A stretch of 64,000 bases of DNA from Streptomyces sp. NBC_00273 (GTDB taxonomy: Bacteria; Actinomycetota; Actinomycetes; Streptomycetales; Streptomycetaceae): assembly GCF_036178145.1 (NCBI RefSeq), contig NZ_CP108067.1:5022001-5086000 (forward strand), in the 5' to 3' direction. This document shows, in pieces, positions 53,189-61,761 of the stretch. The position numbers and the translations under genes are program-made. Positions within the stretch are counted from its first letter, which is position 1. Each line of letters begins with the position of its first letter. The notes beneath the pieces were generated by a model. It saw nothing but the letters and a program-made list of their open reading frames with translations, was not told the origin of the DNA and searched no databases.

Positions 53189-53847
53189 ACCGTCCACCAC
53201 GGCAGCTCCCGGTAGTAGGTCTGGGTGTCGGTGGTCTCGGTGCTCCACTTCGGCGCGGGCACCGCCGTGGTCGCCGAGCGCAACTGGATCCGCAGGACGG
53301 TCCCGTCCCGCGGTTGCGGGGGGAACCTGTTCAGCGCGATCCGCCGGAGGTACTCCTCGGACAGTTGCCCGCGCTCGCCGTTCGGCCTGTTGTCCTCGTC
53401 GTGGGAGCCGGTGAAGAAGTCCCAGGCGCGGCGGAGCTCGTTCTGCCGGGTGTGGCTCGGCAGCAGGCTGTGCCGGATGGCCTCGCCGTCCTCGGCGCTC
53501 AGGTCGTGCCAGGGGGTGGTGACCACCTCGCCGCCGGCGGCCCTGACCTCCGCACGCGCCTCCACCGCGATGTTCTGCTGCAGCGGGTTGGGGGCGAACA
53601 GCTTCCAGTTCTGCTCGAACTCGGGGTAGACCCAGGCGTCGATCGTCTTCGCGTGCTGCGTGCTGAGGGTGTTGCTCGGGGCCACGTGCAGGAAGACGAG
53701 CGCGAGGTGCGCGCAGGCGCCGACCGCGATCACCCCCAGGGCCAGTGCGGTCATGACCCGGAACGGGGCGGACAGACCGGCGATTCCGGGCGTCCGCGGG
53801 AGTGGCGGAGCGGCCCCTTCAGAGGGCTCGTGCTCGTTCGAATCCAT
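53185..53847 (-). CDS. DUF5819 family protein
   Basis: The protein has 220 residues from ATG 53847, with GGGTGGGG directly upstream; ATG 53871 is the alternative. There is one membrane helix near the N-terminus (VMTALALGVIAVGACAHLALVFLHV), then an outer domain with WKLFAPNPLQQNIAVEARAE and TPWHDLS. DUF5819 proteins are repeatedly found next to HTTM proteins. The function is unknown. Confidence 0.85.
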   Translation of the reverse strand: MDSNEHEPSEGAAPPLPRTPGIAGLSAPFRVMTALALGVIAVGACAHLALVFLHVAPSNTLSTQHAKTIDAWVYPEFEQNWKLFAPNPLQQNIAVEARAEVRAAGGEVVTTPWHDLSAEDGEAIRHSLLPSHTRQNELRRAWDFFTGSHDEDNRPNGERGQLSEEYLRRIALNRFPPQPRDGTVLRIQLRSATTAVPAPKWSTETTDTQTYYRELPWWTV

Positions 53848-53889
53848 CCCCACCCGATCGTCCGGCATCCACAGGGTTGACCTCAGAGG

Positions 53890-53948
53890 TTGACACCCTA
53901 CGGGCCGCCCGCTCACCATTGAAGCGAATGAACCGAACGATCGGTCGG
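53890..53948 (+). promoter_or_regulatory. paaA promoter region with PaaR operator
   Basis: TTGACA (53890-53895) is a consensus -35. CACCAT (53914-53919), 18 bases on, is a weak -10. ACCGAACGATCGGTCGG (53932-53948) is the exact reverse complement of the operator at 47697-47713. It lies just downstream of the predicted transcription start. Confidence 0.6.
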
Positions 53949-53982
53949 TCGGGCGGACAGCGGACTCTGGCAGGGGGCCGGA

Positions 53983-55044
53983 ATGGTGGCAGTGACCCCG
54001 GAGACGGGGCCGGACACGGCCCTCGGGACAGACGGGACGGACGGGACAGGCATGACTGCTGACCTGGGCGCACAGCTCGCGGCGGCATTCGACGCGGCCG
54101 TGGCGGCCGACGAGCGCGTGGAGCCGCGCGACTGGATGCCGGACGAGTACCGCGCCTCCCTGGTGCGCCAGATGGCGCAGCACGCCCATTCCGAGATCAT
54201 CGGCATGCAGCCCGAAGCCAACTGGATCACCCGCGCGCCCTCGCTGCGCCGCAAGGCGATCCTGATGGCCAAGGTCCAGGACGAGGCCGGCCACGGGCTG
54301 TACCTCTACAGCGCGGCCGAGACCCTCGGCACCAGCCGCGACGAGCTGCTCGACAAGCTCCACTCGGGCAAGCAGAAGTACTCCTCGATCTTCAACTACC
54401 CCACCCTGACCTGGGCGGACGTCGGCGCCATCGGCTGGCTCGTGGACGGCGCGGCGATCACCAACCAGGTGCCGATCTGCCGCTGCTCCTACGGGCCCTA
54501 CGCCCGCGCCATGGTCCGGATCTGCAAGGAGGAGTCCTTCCACCAGCGCCAGGGGTACGAGCTGCTCCTCGCCCTCTCGCAGGGCACCGAGGCACAGCAC
54601 GCGATGGCCCAGGACGCGGTGGACCGGTGGTGGTGGCCGTCGCTGATGATGTTCGGCCCGCCGGACGACGAGTCGGCGCACTCGGCCCAGTCGATGGCCT
54701 GGCGCATCAAGCGGCACTCGAACGACGAGCTGCGCCAGCGGTTCGTGGACATCGCCGTCCCGCAGGCCGAGTCCCTCGGTCTGACCCTGCCCGACCCGGA
54801 CCTGAAGTGGAACGAGGAGCGCGGCCACCACGACTTCGGCGCCATCGACTGGGCCGAGTTCTGGAACGTGCTCAAGGGCAACGGCCCCTGCAACGAGGAG
54901 CGGATCGGCCAGCGGCGCAAGGCCCACGAGGAAGGCGCCTGGGTGCGCGACGCGGCCGCCGCGTATGCGCGCAAGCAGACGGCACAGCAGGTGGCACAGC
55001 AAGCGGCGAAGCACGCCGGACAGAACGAGGAGGCACGGGTATGA
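53983..55044 (+). CDS. paaA: Phenylacetyl-CoA epoxidase subunit PaaA
   Basis: The protein has 353 residues from ATG 53983 behind CAGGGGGC. It is the catalytic di-iron subunit, with a ferritin-like fold. Iron-ligand motifs are [17 protein letters not shown] (ExxH) and [17 protein letters not shown] (EExxH). It adds one oxygen atom of O2 across the ring of phenylacetyl-CoA. The C-terminal Gln-rich tail is extended. The stop overlaps paaB as ATGA. Confidence 0.95.
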   Translation: MVAVTPETGPDTALGTDGTDGTGMTADLGAQLAAAFDAAVAADERVEPRDWMPDEYRASLVRQMAQHAHSEIIGMQPEANWITRAPSLRRKAILMAKVQDEAGHGLYLYSAAETLGTSRDELLDKLHSGKQKYSSIFNYPTLTWADVGAIGWLVDGAAITNQVPICRCSYGPYARAMVRICKEESFHQRQGYELLLALSQGTEAQHAMAQDAVDRWWWPSLMMFGPPDDESAHSAQSMAWRIKRHSNDELRQRFVDIAVPQAESLGLTLPDPDLKWNEERGHHDFGAIDWAEFWNVLKGNGPCNEERIGQRRKAHEEGAWVRDAAAAYARKQTAQQVAQQAAKHAGQNEEARV

Positions 55045-55325
55045 CGCAGAACTGGCCCCTGTGGGAGGTCTTCGTGCGCTCGCGCCGCGGCCTCTCGCAC
55101 ACGCACGCGGGCAGCCTGCACGCCCCCGACGCGGAGATGGCCCTGCGCAACGCCCGCGATCTCTACACCCGGCGCGGCGAGGGCATCTCGATCTGGGTGG
55201 TGCCCTCCACCGAGATCACCGCCTCCTCGCCGGACGAGCGGGACCCGTTCTTCGCGCCGTCCGCCGACAAGCCGTACCGGCACCCCACCTTCTACGACAT
55301 CCCGGAGGGGGTGAGCCACCTGTGA
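55041..55325 (+). CDS. paaB: Phenylacetyl-CoA epoxidase subunit PaaB
   Basis: The protein has 94 residues ([54 protein letters not shown]). It is the small structural subunit that bridges PaaAC heterodimers. It is coupled to both neighbours by 4-base overlaps. Confidence 0.95.
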   Translation: MTQNWPLWEVFVRSRRGLSHTHAGSLHAPDAEMALRNARDLYTRRGEGISIWVVPSTEITASSPDERDPFFAPSADKPYRHPTFYDIPEGVSHL

Positions 55326-56065
55326 CCAGCACCGACACCACGCGCCTCACCGGCGCCGGCGCCGCGGCGGCACTCGCTCTCGGCGACGACGCGCTGATCC
55401 TCTCCCACCGCCTCGGCGAATGGGCCGGACACGCCCCCGTCCTGGAGGAGGAGGTCGCCCTCGCCAACATCGCCCTCGACCTGCTCGGCCAGGCCCGGAT
55501 CCTGCTGTCCATGGTCGGCGACGAGGACGAGCTGGCGTACCTGCGCGAGGAGCGGTCCTTCCGCAACCTCCAGCTGGTCGAGCAGCCGAACGGTGACTTC
55601 GCCCACACCATCGCCCGCCAGCTCTACTTCTCCTTCTACCAGCACGAGGTCTACGGGGAGCTCGCCCGCGGGGACGGCCCGTTCGCGCCGCTGGCGGCCA
55701 AGGCCGTCAAGGAGACCGCGTACCACCGCGACCACGCCGAGCAGTGGACCCTGCGGCTCGGGGACGGCACCGAGGAGAGCCGCAGCCGGATGCGGGCGGC
55801 CCTCGACGCGCTGTGGAAGTACACCGGCGAGATGTTCCAGCCGGTGGAGGGCCTCGACGGCCTGGACCTGACCGCCCTGGAGCAGCGCTGGCTGGCCGCG
55901 CTGACCGGCGTACTGGACCAGGCCGGCCTCGACCTGCCCCAGGGGCCGCGCACCGGCGCCTGGGCGGCCGGGGCCGGACGCCAGGGCCTGCACACCGAGT
56001 CCTTCGGCCGGATGCTCGCCGAGATGCAGCACCTGCACCGCAGCCACCCGGGGGCCTCATGGTGA
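55322..56065 (+). CDS. paaC: Phenylacetyl-CoA epoxidase subunit PaaC
   Basis: The protein has 247 residues from GTG 55322 (GTGA overlap). It is the structural partner of PaaA with a ferritin-like fold that has lost metal binding. Recognisable segments are ALGDDALILSHRLGEWAGHAPVLEEEVALANIALDLLGQAR and FSFYQHEVYGEL. It is needed for epoxidase assembly. Confidence 0.94.
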   Translation: MTSTDTTRLTGAGAAAALALGDDALILSHRLGEWAGHAPVLEEEVALANIALDLLGQARILLSMVGDEDELAYLREERSFRNLQLVEQPNGDFAHTIARQLYFSFYQHEVYGELARGDGPFAPLAAKAVKETAYHRDHAEQWTLRLGDGTEESRSRMRAALDALWKYTGEMFQPVEGLDGLDLTALEQRWLAALTGVLDQAGLDLPQGPRTGAWAAGAGRQGLHTESFGRMLAEMQHLHRSHPGASW

Positions 56066-56565
56066 CCACCGACGCCGGAACGACCCGCCTGGAGGCGGAA
56101 CTGGCCGCGCTGGCCGGCTCCGTCCCGGACCCGGAGCTGCCCGTGCTCACCCTCGGTGAGCTCGGTGTGGTGCGCGGGGTGCGGATGCACGAGGACGGCC
56201 ACGCCGAGGTCACCCTGACCCCGACCTACACCGGCTGCCCGGCCATCGAAGCCATGTCCGCCGACATCGAGCGGGCCTTGACCGGCCACGGCATCCCCGA
56301 GGTGCGGGTGACCACCGTGCTGGCCCCCGCCTGGTCGACCGACGACATCAGCGCCGAGGGCCGCCGCAAGCTCGCCGAGTTCGGCATCGCCCCGCCCCGG
56401 CCGCACGCGGCCGGGGGACCGGTCCCGCTGACCCTGTCGGTGCGGTGCCCGAACTGCGGATCGACCGACACCGAGCTGCTCAGCCGCTTCTCCTCCACCG
56501 CGTGCAAGGCGCTGCGTCGCTGCACCTCCTGCCGCGAACCGTTCGACCACTTCAAGGAGCTCTAG
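56059..56565 (+). CDS. paaD: PaaD, Fe-S assembly-type protein of the epoxidase
   Basis: The protein has 168 residues. ATG 56059 overlaps paaC by 7 bases; GTG 56062 would give a 4-base overlap. The N-terminal domain is of the MIP18/SufT type (VPDPELPVLTLGELGVVRGVRM...YTGCPAIEAM). The C-terminus has paired CPNC and CTSC motifs that bind zinc or iron. It helps mature the epoxidase metal centre. Confidence 0.93.
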   Translation: MVTTDAGTTRLEAELAALAGSVPDPELPVLTLGELGVVRGVRMHEDGHAEVTLTPTYTGCPAIEAMSADIERALTGHGIPEVRVTTVLAPAWSTDDISAEGRRKLAEFGIAPPRPHAAGGPVPLTLSVRCPNCGSTDTELLSRFSSTACKALRRCTSCREPFDHFKEL

Positions 56566-57669
56566 ATGGCCGCCCCCCGCCACGGCGCGTTCCACCCGCT
56601 GACGGTGGCGGCTGTCGACCGGCTCACCGACGATTCGGTGGCACTGACCCTGCGGGTTCCCGAGGAGCTGCGCGAGGACTACCGGCACGCCCCGGGCCAG
56701 CACCTGACGCTGCGCCGCGCCGCCCCCGAGGGCGGCGCCGAGGTCCGCCGCACCTACTCGATCTGCTCCCCGGCACCGTCCGCGGACGGCCCGGGCCCGG
56801 AGCGGCTGCGGGTCGGGGTGCGGCTGGTGGAGGGCGGCGAGTTCTCCACCTTCGCCCACAAGGAGATCGCCGCCGGGGACGTGCTGGAGGTCATGGTCCC
56901 GGCCGGGCGCTTCGTGCTGGAGCCCACCGCCGCCCCGGCCTCGGGGCACTACGCGGCGATCGTCGGCGGCAGCGGCATCACGCCCGTGCTGTCGATCGCG
57001 GCGAGCCTGCTGGCCGCCCGGCCCGACGCCCGTTTCTGCCTCGTGCGCAGCGACCGTACGGCGGCCTCGACGATGTTCCTGGAGGAGGTCGCCGACCTCA
57101 AGGACCGGTATCCGGCGCGGTTCCAGCTGGTGACGGTCCTCTCCCGGGAGGAGCAGGAGTCCGGGCTGCCCTCCGGGCGGCTGGACGAGGAGCGGCTGGC
57201 GTCCCTGCTGCCCGCGCTGTTGCCGGTGACGGAGGTGACCGGCTGGTTCCTGTGCGGCCCGTACGGCCTGGTGCAGGGCGCGGAGCGGGCCCTGGGCGCG
57301 CTCGGCGTCGCACGGACCCGGGTGCACGAGGAGATCTTCCACGTCGAGGACACCACGCCGACGGCCCGCCCCGCGGGTTCCCCGGCCCCCGCGCACGGGC
57401 GGGTCACCGCCCGCCTCGACGGCCGTTCCGGCACCTGGCCGGTCCAGGACGGCGAGTCCCTGCTGGACGCGGTGCTCCGCAACCGCGCGGACGCCCCGTA
57501 CGCCTGCAAGGGCGGCGTCTGCGGCACCTGCCGGGCGTTCGTGGTCTCGGGCGAGGTCCGGATGGAGCGCAACTTCGCGCTGGAGGCCGAGGAGACGGAG
57601 GCCGGATTCGTCCTGGCCTGCCAGTCGCACCCGGTCACGGAGGAAGTGGAGATCGACTTCGACCGCTGA
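56566..57669 (+). CDS. paaE: Phenylacetyl-CoA epoxidase reductase PaaE
   Basis: The protein has 367 residues starting directly after the paaD stop. The FAD-binding domain has RRTYSICSP. The NAD(P) domain has VGGSGITPVLSI and FLCGPYGLV. The C-terminal plant-type [2Fe-2S] ferredoxin domain has CKGGVCGTC and a distal Cys in ACQSHP. It passes electrons from NADPH to PaaA. Confidence 0.95.
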   Translation: MAAPRHGAFHPLTVAAVDRLTDDSVALTLRVPEELREDYRHAPGQHLTLRRAAPEGGAEVRRTYSICSPAPSADGPGPERLRVGVRLVEGGEFSTFAHKEIAAGDVLEVMVPAGRFVLEPTAAPASGHYAAIVGGSGITPVLSIAASLLAARPDARFCLVRSDRTAASTMFLEEVADLKDRYPARFQLVTVLSREEQESGLPSGRLDEERLASLLPALLPVTEVTGWFLCGPYGLVQGAERALGALGVARTRVHEEIFHVEDTTPTARPAGSPAPAHGRVTARLDGRSGTWPVQDGESLLDAVLRNRADAPYACKGGVCGTCRAFVVSGEVRMERNFALEAEETEAGFVLACQSHPVTEEVEIDFDR

Positions 57670-57692
57670 GCGGGACGACGTCCCTCGGGTCC

Positions 57693-57716
57693 GGCCCCTG
57701 TCCCACGACAGGGGCC
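57693..57716 (+). terminator. Terminator of paaABCDE
   Basis: GGCCCCTGTC and GACAGGGGCC form a perfect 10-bp stem with a CCAC loop, followed by TGTCCATTTTC. It starts 24 bases after the paaE stop. Confidence 0.8.
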
Positions 57717-57744
57717 TGTCCATTTTCAAGAACCTGTTCTATCT

Positions 57745-57775
57745 TGACGCACCGTCAGACGCGACACCGTCAGAC
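57745..57775 (+). promoter_or_regulatory. TGACG...CGTCA operator before the acyl-CoA dehydrogenase
   Basis: TGACGCACCGTCA (57745-57757) is an inverted repeat with a CAC centre. CACCGTCAGAC also occurs twice, at 57750 and 57765. The cluster ends about 24 bases upstream of the GTG start, where a repressor would act. Confidence 0.55.
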
Positions 57776-57798
57776 CCGAACGTGCGGGAGGACAGGCA

Positions 57799-58941
57799 GT
57801 GGACTTCACCTTCACCGAGGAGCAGCAGGCCGCCGTCGAGGCGGCCCGGGCCGTCTTCGCGGATGTCGCGCCCGACGGGGTGCCCAGCCCCGCACTGACC
57901 CCGGGGGCCGTCGCCGACGACTTCGACCGCCCGTTGTGGGCCAAGCTCGCCTCATCGGACCTGCTGAGCCTGGTCCTCGCCGAAGAGCACGGGGGAGCGG
58001 GCCTGGACGCCGTCGCCCTGTGCCTGGTGCTGCGCGAAGCCGCGAAGGTGCTGGCACGGGTCCCGCTGCTGGAACACTGCGCCACCGCCATGGCCGTGCA
58101 GGCCCACGGCAGTCCCGAACTGGCCGCCGCCCTGCTGCCCGGCGCGGGGCGCGGCACGCTCGTGCTCACCGCCGCCGCCCACGGACGCTCCGGCCACGAC
58201 CCGGCCGAACTCGCCGTCACCGCCCGCCGCGAGGGCGAGGCGTGGATCCTGGAGGGCACGCAGACCGCGGTCCCCTGGGCGCACGGCGCGGACTGGATCG
58301 CCGTACCCGCGCACACCGGCGAGGGCGAGGCAGTCCTCGCGCTCGTCCCGCGGGCCGCCGAAGGGCTGGCCCTCGCCGAGCAGGTCTCCACCAGTGGGGA
58401 GCGGCTCGCCGAACTCGCCCTCGACGGCGTGCGGGTGGCCGGGACGCACCTCATCGAAACCCCGGGAGCCTGGGAACGGCTGCGCCAGCTCCTCGCCACC
58501 GGGACCTGCGCGATGGCGCTCGGACTCGGCGAGAACGTCCTCACCATGACCAGCGGGTACACCGCCAAGCGCGAACAGTTCGGCTTTCCGGTGGCCACCT
58601 TCCAGGCCGTCGCCGTCCAGGCGGCCGACCGGTACATCGACCTGCGCGCCATGGAGGTCACCCTGTGGCAGGCCGCCTGGCGGCTGGACGCCGCGACCGG
58701 CGGCGCCGGTGGTCCGCTGCCCGCCTCCGGTGATGTCGCGGTCGCCAAGATCTGGGCCTCGGAGGGCGTGCGCCGCGTCGTACAGACCGCCCAGCACCTG
58801 CACGGCGGCTTCGGCGCCGACACCGACTACCCGCTGCACCGCTACCACGCCTGGGCCAAGCAGTTGGAGCTCCAGCTCGGCCCGGCTGCCGCCCACGAGG
58901 AGGCCCTGGGCGACCTGCTGGCCGCCCACCCCCTCGCCTGA
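57799..58941 (+). CDS. Acyl-CoA dehydrogenase family protein
   Basis: The protein has 380 residues, starting at GTG 57799 behind GGGAGGACAG. The three-domain fold starts with MDFTFTEEQQAAVEAARAVF. The FAD-binding segment is HLHGGFGADTDYPLHRYH. The usual catalytic Glu region is not obvious, and the chain is typical of the FadE28-like half of heterodimeric enzymes acting on side chains. The substrate is unknown. Confidence 0.88.
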   Translation: MDFTFTEEQQAAVEAARAVFADVAPDGVPSPALTPGAVADDFDRPLWAKLASSDLLSLVLAEEHGGAGLDAVALCLVLREAAKVLARVPLLEHCATAMAVQAHGSPELAAALLPGAGRGTLVLTAAAHGRSGHDPAELAVTARREGEAWILEGTQTAVPWAHGADWIAVPAHTGEGEAVLALVPRAAEGLALAEQVSTSGERLAELALDGVRVAGTHLIETPGAWERLRQLLATGTCAMALGLGENVLTMTSGYTAKREQFGFPVATFQAVAVQAADRYIDLRAMEVTLWQAAWRLDAATGGAGGPLPASGDVAVAKIWASEGVRRVVQTAQHLHGGFGADTDYPLHRYHAWAKQLELQLGPAAAHEEALGDLLAAHPLA

Positions 58942-58968
58942 GCCGGCTCCGCGCCGGGCGCTGTCGGT

Positions 58969-59313
58969 CTAGAGCACGAAGGCCGGGTTCCCGTTGTCCG
59001 TCACCATCGGGCGCCCGGCACCGTCCCAGGCCTGCATCCCGCCGTCGACGTTCACCGCGTCGATCTCCTGGCGCACCAGGTACTGGGTGACCTGCGCGGA
59101 ACGCCCGCCGACCCGGCACATCACGTACACCCGGCGGCCGTCCTCGACGGCTTCGGTCAGCTCACCGAAGCGGGCCACGAAGTCGCTCATCGGGATGTGC
59201 AGAGCACCCTCGACGTGGCCGGCCGCCCATTCGTCGTCCTCACGGACGTCGAGGACAAAGCCTTCGGAGGGCACCGCGGTGGCGTCCACCGAGGGGAGCG
59301 GTCCGAAGTTCAT
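58969..59313 (-). CDS. Rhodanese-like domain protein
   Basis: The protein has 114 residues (SEGFVLDVREDDEWAAGHVEGALHIPMSDF). The active-site loop is CRVGGRS, with the persulfide-forming Cys. It is a single-domain sulfurtransferase of the GlpE/PspE type, cytosolic. Confidence 0.92.
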   Translation of the reverse strand: MNFGPLPSVDATAVPSEGFVLDVREDDEWAAGHVEGALHIPMSDFVARFGELTEAVEDGRRVYVMCRVGGRSAQVTQYLVRQEIDAVNVDGGMQAWDGAGRPMVTDNGNPAFVL

Positions 59314-59382
59314 AGCTGTCGCCTTCTCTCTTCACGAATCTGCTGCCAACCTATCCGACCACCCGGTACGGGCGGACCGGGC

Positions 59383-60234
59383 TCACTCGGCGGCGAGCTC
59401 CGCCGCCAGCTCCGCCTCGCGCTCGGAGACCTGCGCGAGCAACTGCTCCGCGATCTCATCCAGCAGCCGGTCGGGGTCCTCGGGCGCCATCCGCAGCATC
59501 GACCCGATCGCGCTCTCCTCCAGCTCCTTGGCGACGAGCGACAGCAGCTCCTTGCGGCGCGCCAGCCACTCCAGCCGGGCGTACAGCTCCTCGCTCTCGC
59601 CCGGTACCGCCGCCTCGGGCGCCGGTCCGGCCGCCCACTCCTCGGCCAGCTCGCGCAGCAGCCCCTCGTCGCCGCGCCCGTAGGCCGCGTTGACCCGCGC
59701 GATGAACGCGTCGCGCCGCTCCCGCTCGCCGTCCTCCTGGGCGAGGTCGGGGTGGGCCTGACGGACCAGCTCGCGGTAGAGGCGGCGCACCTCCTCCGAG
59801 GGCCGCACCCGCTCCGGCGGCCGCACGGGCCGGTCGGTCAGCATCGCGGAGGCGTCGTCGGAGATCCCGTCCGAGCCCAGCCAGTCGTGGAACAGCTCGT
59901 CCACCCCGGGCATCGGCATGACCAGCGAGCGCGCTTCCTGCGCCCGTCGCAGGTCCTCGGGATCGCCGCTGCGGGACGCCTTCGCCTCGGCGATCAGGGC
60001 GTCCAGCTCGTCGAGCCGCGTGTACATGGGGCCCAGCTTCTGGTGGTGCAGGCGGGAGAAGTTCTCCACCTCCACCCGGAAGGTCTCCACCGCGATCTCG
60101 AACTCGATCAGCGCCTGCTCGGCGGCCCGCACGGCCCGCTCCAGGCGCGCCTCCGGGCGCTCCTCACCGGTGACGGAGGAGTCACCGGAATCACCGGGGA
60201 CTGTCTGCTCAGGCTGCTCGGTCTGCTCGCTCAC
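59383..60234 (-). CDS. J-domain-containing protein
   Basis: The protein has 283 residues. The middle part (RPSEEVRRLYRELVRQAHPDLAQEDGERERRDAFIARVNAAY) holds the HPD tripeptide of J domains, preceded by a helical coiled-coil-like region (ARLERAVRAAEQALIEFEIAVETFRVEVENFSRLHHQKL). It may stimulate a DnaK-type chaperone. The C-terminus is acidic and helical. It is followed by a parS site. Confidence 0.8.
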   Translation of the reverse strand: MSEQTEQPEQTVPGDSGDSSVTGEERPEARLERAVRAAEQALIEFEIAVETFRVEVENFSRLHHQKLGPMYTRLDELDALIAEAKASRSGDPEDLRRAQEARSLVMPMPGVDELFHDWLGSDGISDDASAMLTDRPVRPPERVRPSEEVRRLYRELVRQAHPDLAQEDGERERRDAFIARVNAAYGRGDEGLLRELAEEWAAGPAPEAAVPGESEELYARLEWLARRKELLSLVAKELEESAIGSMLRMAPEDPDRLLDEIAEQLLAQVSEREAELAAELAAE

Positions 60235-60260
60235 CCGGCCAGCCTACGGCCCGTCCGCAC

Positions 60261-60288
60261 GGGCGGTGTTTCACGTGAAACACCGCCC
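60261..60288. promoter_or_regulatory. parS site inside a 28-base perfect palindrome
   Basis: The parS core GTTTCACGTGAAAC occupies 60268-60281. It is flanked by GGGCGGT and ACCGCCC, making 28 bases perfectly palindromic. It lies in the 69-bp gap between two minus-strand genes, where the hairpin could also terminate the upstream one. Confidence 0.9.
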
Positions 60289-60303
60289 CCGGCGACAGGG
60301 CCC

Positions 60304-61704
60304 TCAGACCCCGGTCTCCGCCGCGATCCGGCCGGCCCGCACCGCCGCCACCAGGTCGGCGTGATCGGCCTCGGTACGGTCGGCGTAGGCCACGGCGAAG
60401 GTCGCCATCGCCTCGTCCAGCTCGTCGTTCTTCCCGCAGTACCCGGCCAGCAGCCGCGGGTCGACGCTGTGCGCGTGCGCCCGGGCCAGCAGGGCGCCGG
60501 TCATCCGCCCGTAGTCGTCGATCTGCTCGACGGCCAGCGCCGCCGGATCCACGCTGCCCTTGCGGTTGCGGAACTGTCGCACCTGGAAGGGGCGGCCCTC
60601 CACCGTGGTCCAGCCCAGCATGATGTCGGAGACCACCTGCATCCGCTTCTGCCCGGCCACCACCCGGTGGCCCTCGTGCTCCTCCGGCGCCGAGACGAAG
60701 CCGAGCCCGGGCAGGTGCGGCAGCAGCACCGAGGGCCGCGCCTCCTTGACCTGGAGCACCAGCGGCTCGCCCCGGTGGTCCAGCAACAGGACCACGTACG
60801 AGCGGGTGCCGACGCTCCCGGTGCCCACCACGCGGAAGGCCACGTCCTGGATCGCGTACCGGGCCAGCAGCGGCAGCCGGTCGCCCTGGAGCGTCTGCAG
60901 GTAGGGACCGAGCGAGGTCGCCACGGCCGCCGCTTCCGCGTCCCCGACCCGGCGCAGTACGGGCAGCGCGTCGACGAAGCGGCGGCCGCCGTCCGGGCCT
61001 ATCTCCGTGGACTTGGCGGCGAACCGCGCAGAGGTGTTGTTGCGGGCCTTCTCCGAGACCCGCTCCAGCGTGCCCAGCAGATCGCGGGCGTCGGCGTGCG
61101 AGACCAGTTCCTCGTCGGCGATGGCGTTCCACGCGTCGAGCGCGGGCAGCTTGGACAGGAGCCGCATGGTGCGCCGGTAGGCGCCGACCGCGTCGAGCGC
61201 GGCCGCCCTGCAGGTGTCCTCGTCCGCGCCGGCCACCCGGCCCGCCAGCACCAGCGAGGCCGCCAGCCGCTTCACGTCCCATTCCCAGGGGCCGAACACG
61301 GTCTCGTCGAAGTCGTTGAGGTCGATGACGAGCCGCCCGCGGGCATCCCCGTACAGACCGAAGTTCGCGGCGTGCGCGTCTCCGCAGATCTGCGCGCCGA
61401 CCCCGGTCACCGGACCACCGGACAGGTCGTGGGCCATCAGCCCGGCCGCCCCGCGCAGGAACGCGAAGGGGTTCGCGGCCATCCGGCCGACCCTTATCGG
61501 AGTCAGCTCGGCGACCCGCCCGGCGTTGGACTCCTCCACCGCACGCACGGCGTCCGGCCGCCCGGCCGGCGCCACGAAGGCGGCGTGCGCCGACCTCGGC
61601 AGGCGGGCGCGCAGCGCCTTGCCCTCCTCCTTCGGCGAGCCGGCCGCCGCCCTCGGCGCGAAGCCCGCCACGTCCGGAATCCGCTGACCCGTCATCGCCG
61701 CCAT
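60304..61704 (-). CDS. DUF2252 domain-containing protein
   Basis: The protein has 466 residues from ATG 61704, with GGTGGGGG upstream; GTG 61719 and ATG 61695 are alternatives. DUF2252 segments are MAANPFAFLRGAAGLMAHDL, ICGDAHAANFGLYGDARGRLVIDLNDFDET and VVGTGSVGTRSYVVLLLDHRGEPLVLQVKEA. The fold resembles aminoglycoside-phosphotransferase/kinase-like proteins (GDAHAANFG, IDLNDFDE). No function is proved. Confidence 0.9.
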   Translation of the reverse strand: MAAMTGQRIPDVAGFAPRAAAGSPKEEGKALRARLPRSAHAAFVAPAGRPDAVRAVEESNAGRVAELTPIRVGRMAANPFAFLRGAAGLMAHDLSGGPVTGVGAQICGDAHAANFGLYGDARGRLVIDLNDFDETVFGPWEWDVKRLAASLVLAGRVAGADEDTCRAAALDAVGAYRRTMRLLSKLPALDAWNAIADEELVSHADARDLLGTLERVSEKARNNTSARFAAKSTEIGPDGGRRFVDALPVLRRVGDAEAAAVATSLGPYLQTLQGDRLPLLARYAIQDVAFRVVGTGSVGTRSYVVLLLDHRGEPLVLQVKEARPSVLLPHLPGLGFVSAPEEHEGHRVVAGQKRMQVVSDIMLGWTTVEGRPFQVRQFRNRKGSVDPAALAVEQIDDYGRMTGALLARAHAHSVDPRLLAGYCGKNDELDEAMATFAVAYADRTEADHADLVAAVRAGRIAAETGV

Positions 61705-61761
61705 CGACGCCGCCCCCACCCGTTCACTTCATTGATCGCTTATCGAACGGGCTGACCGTAT

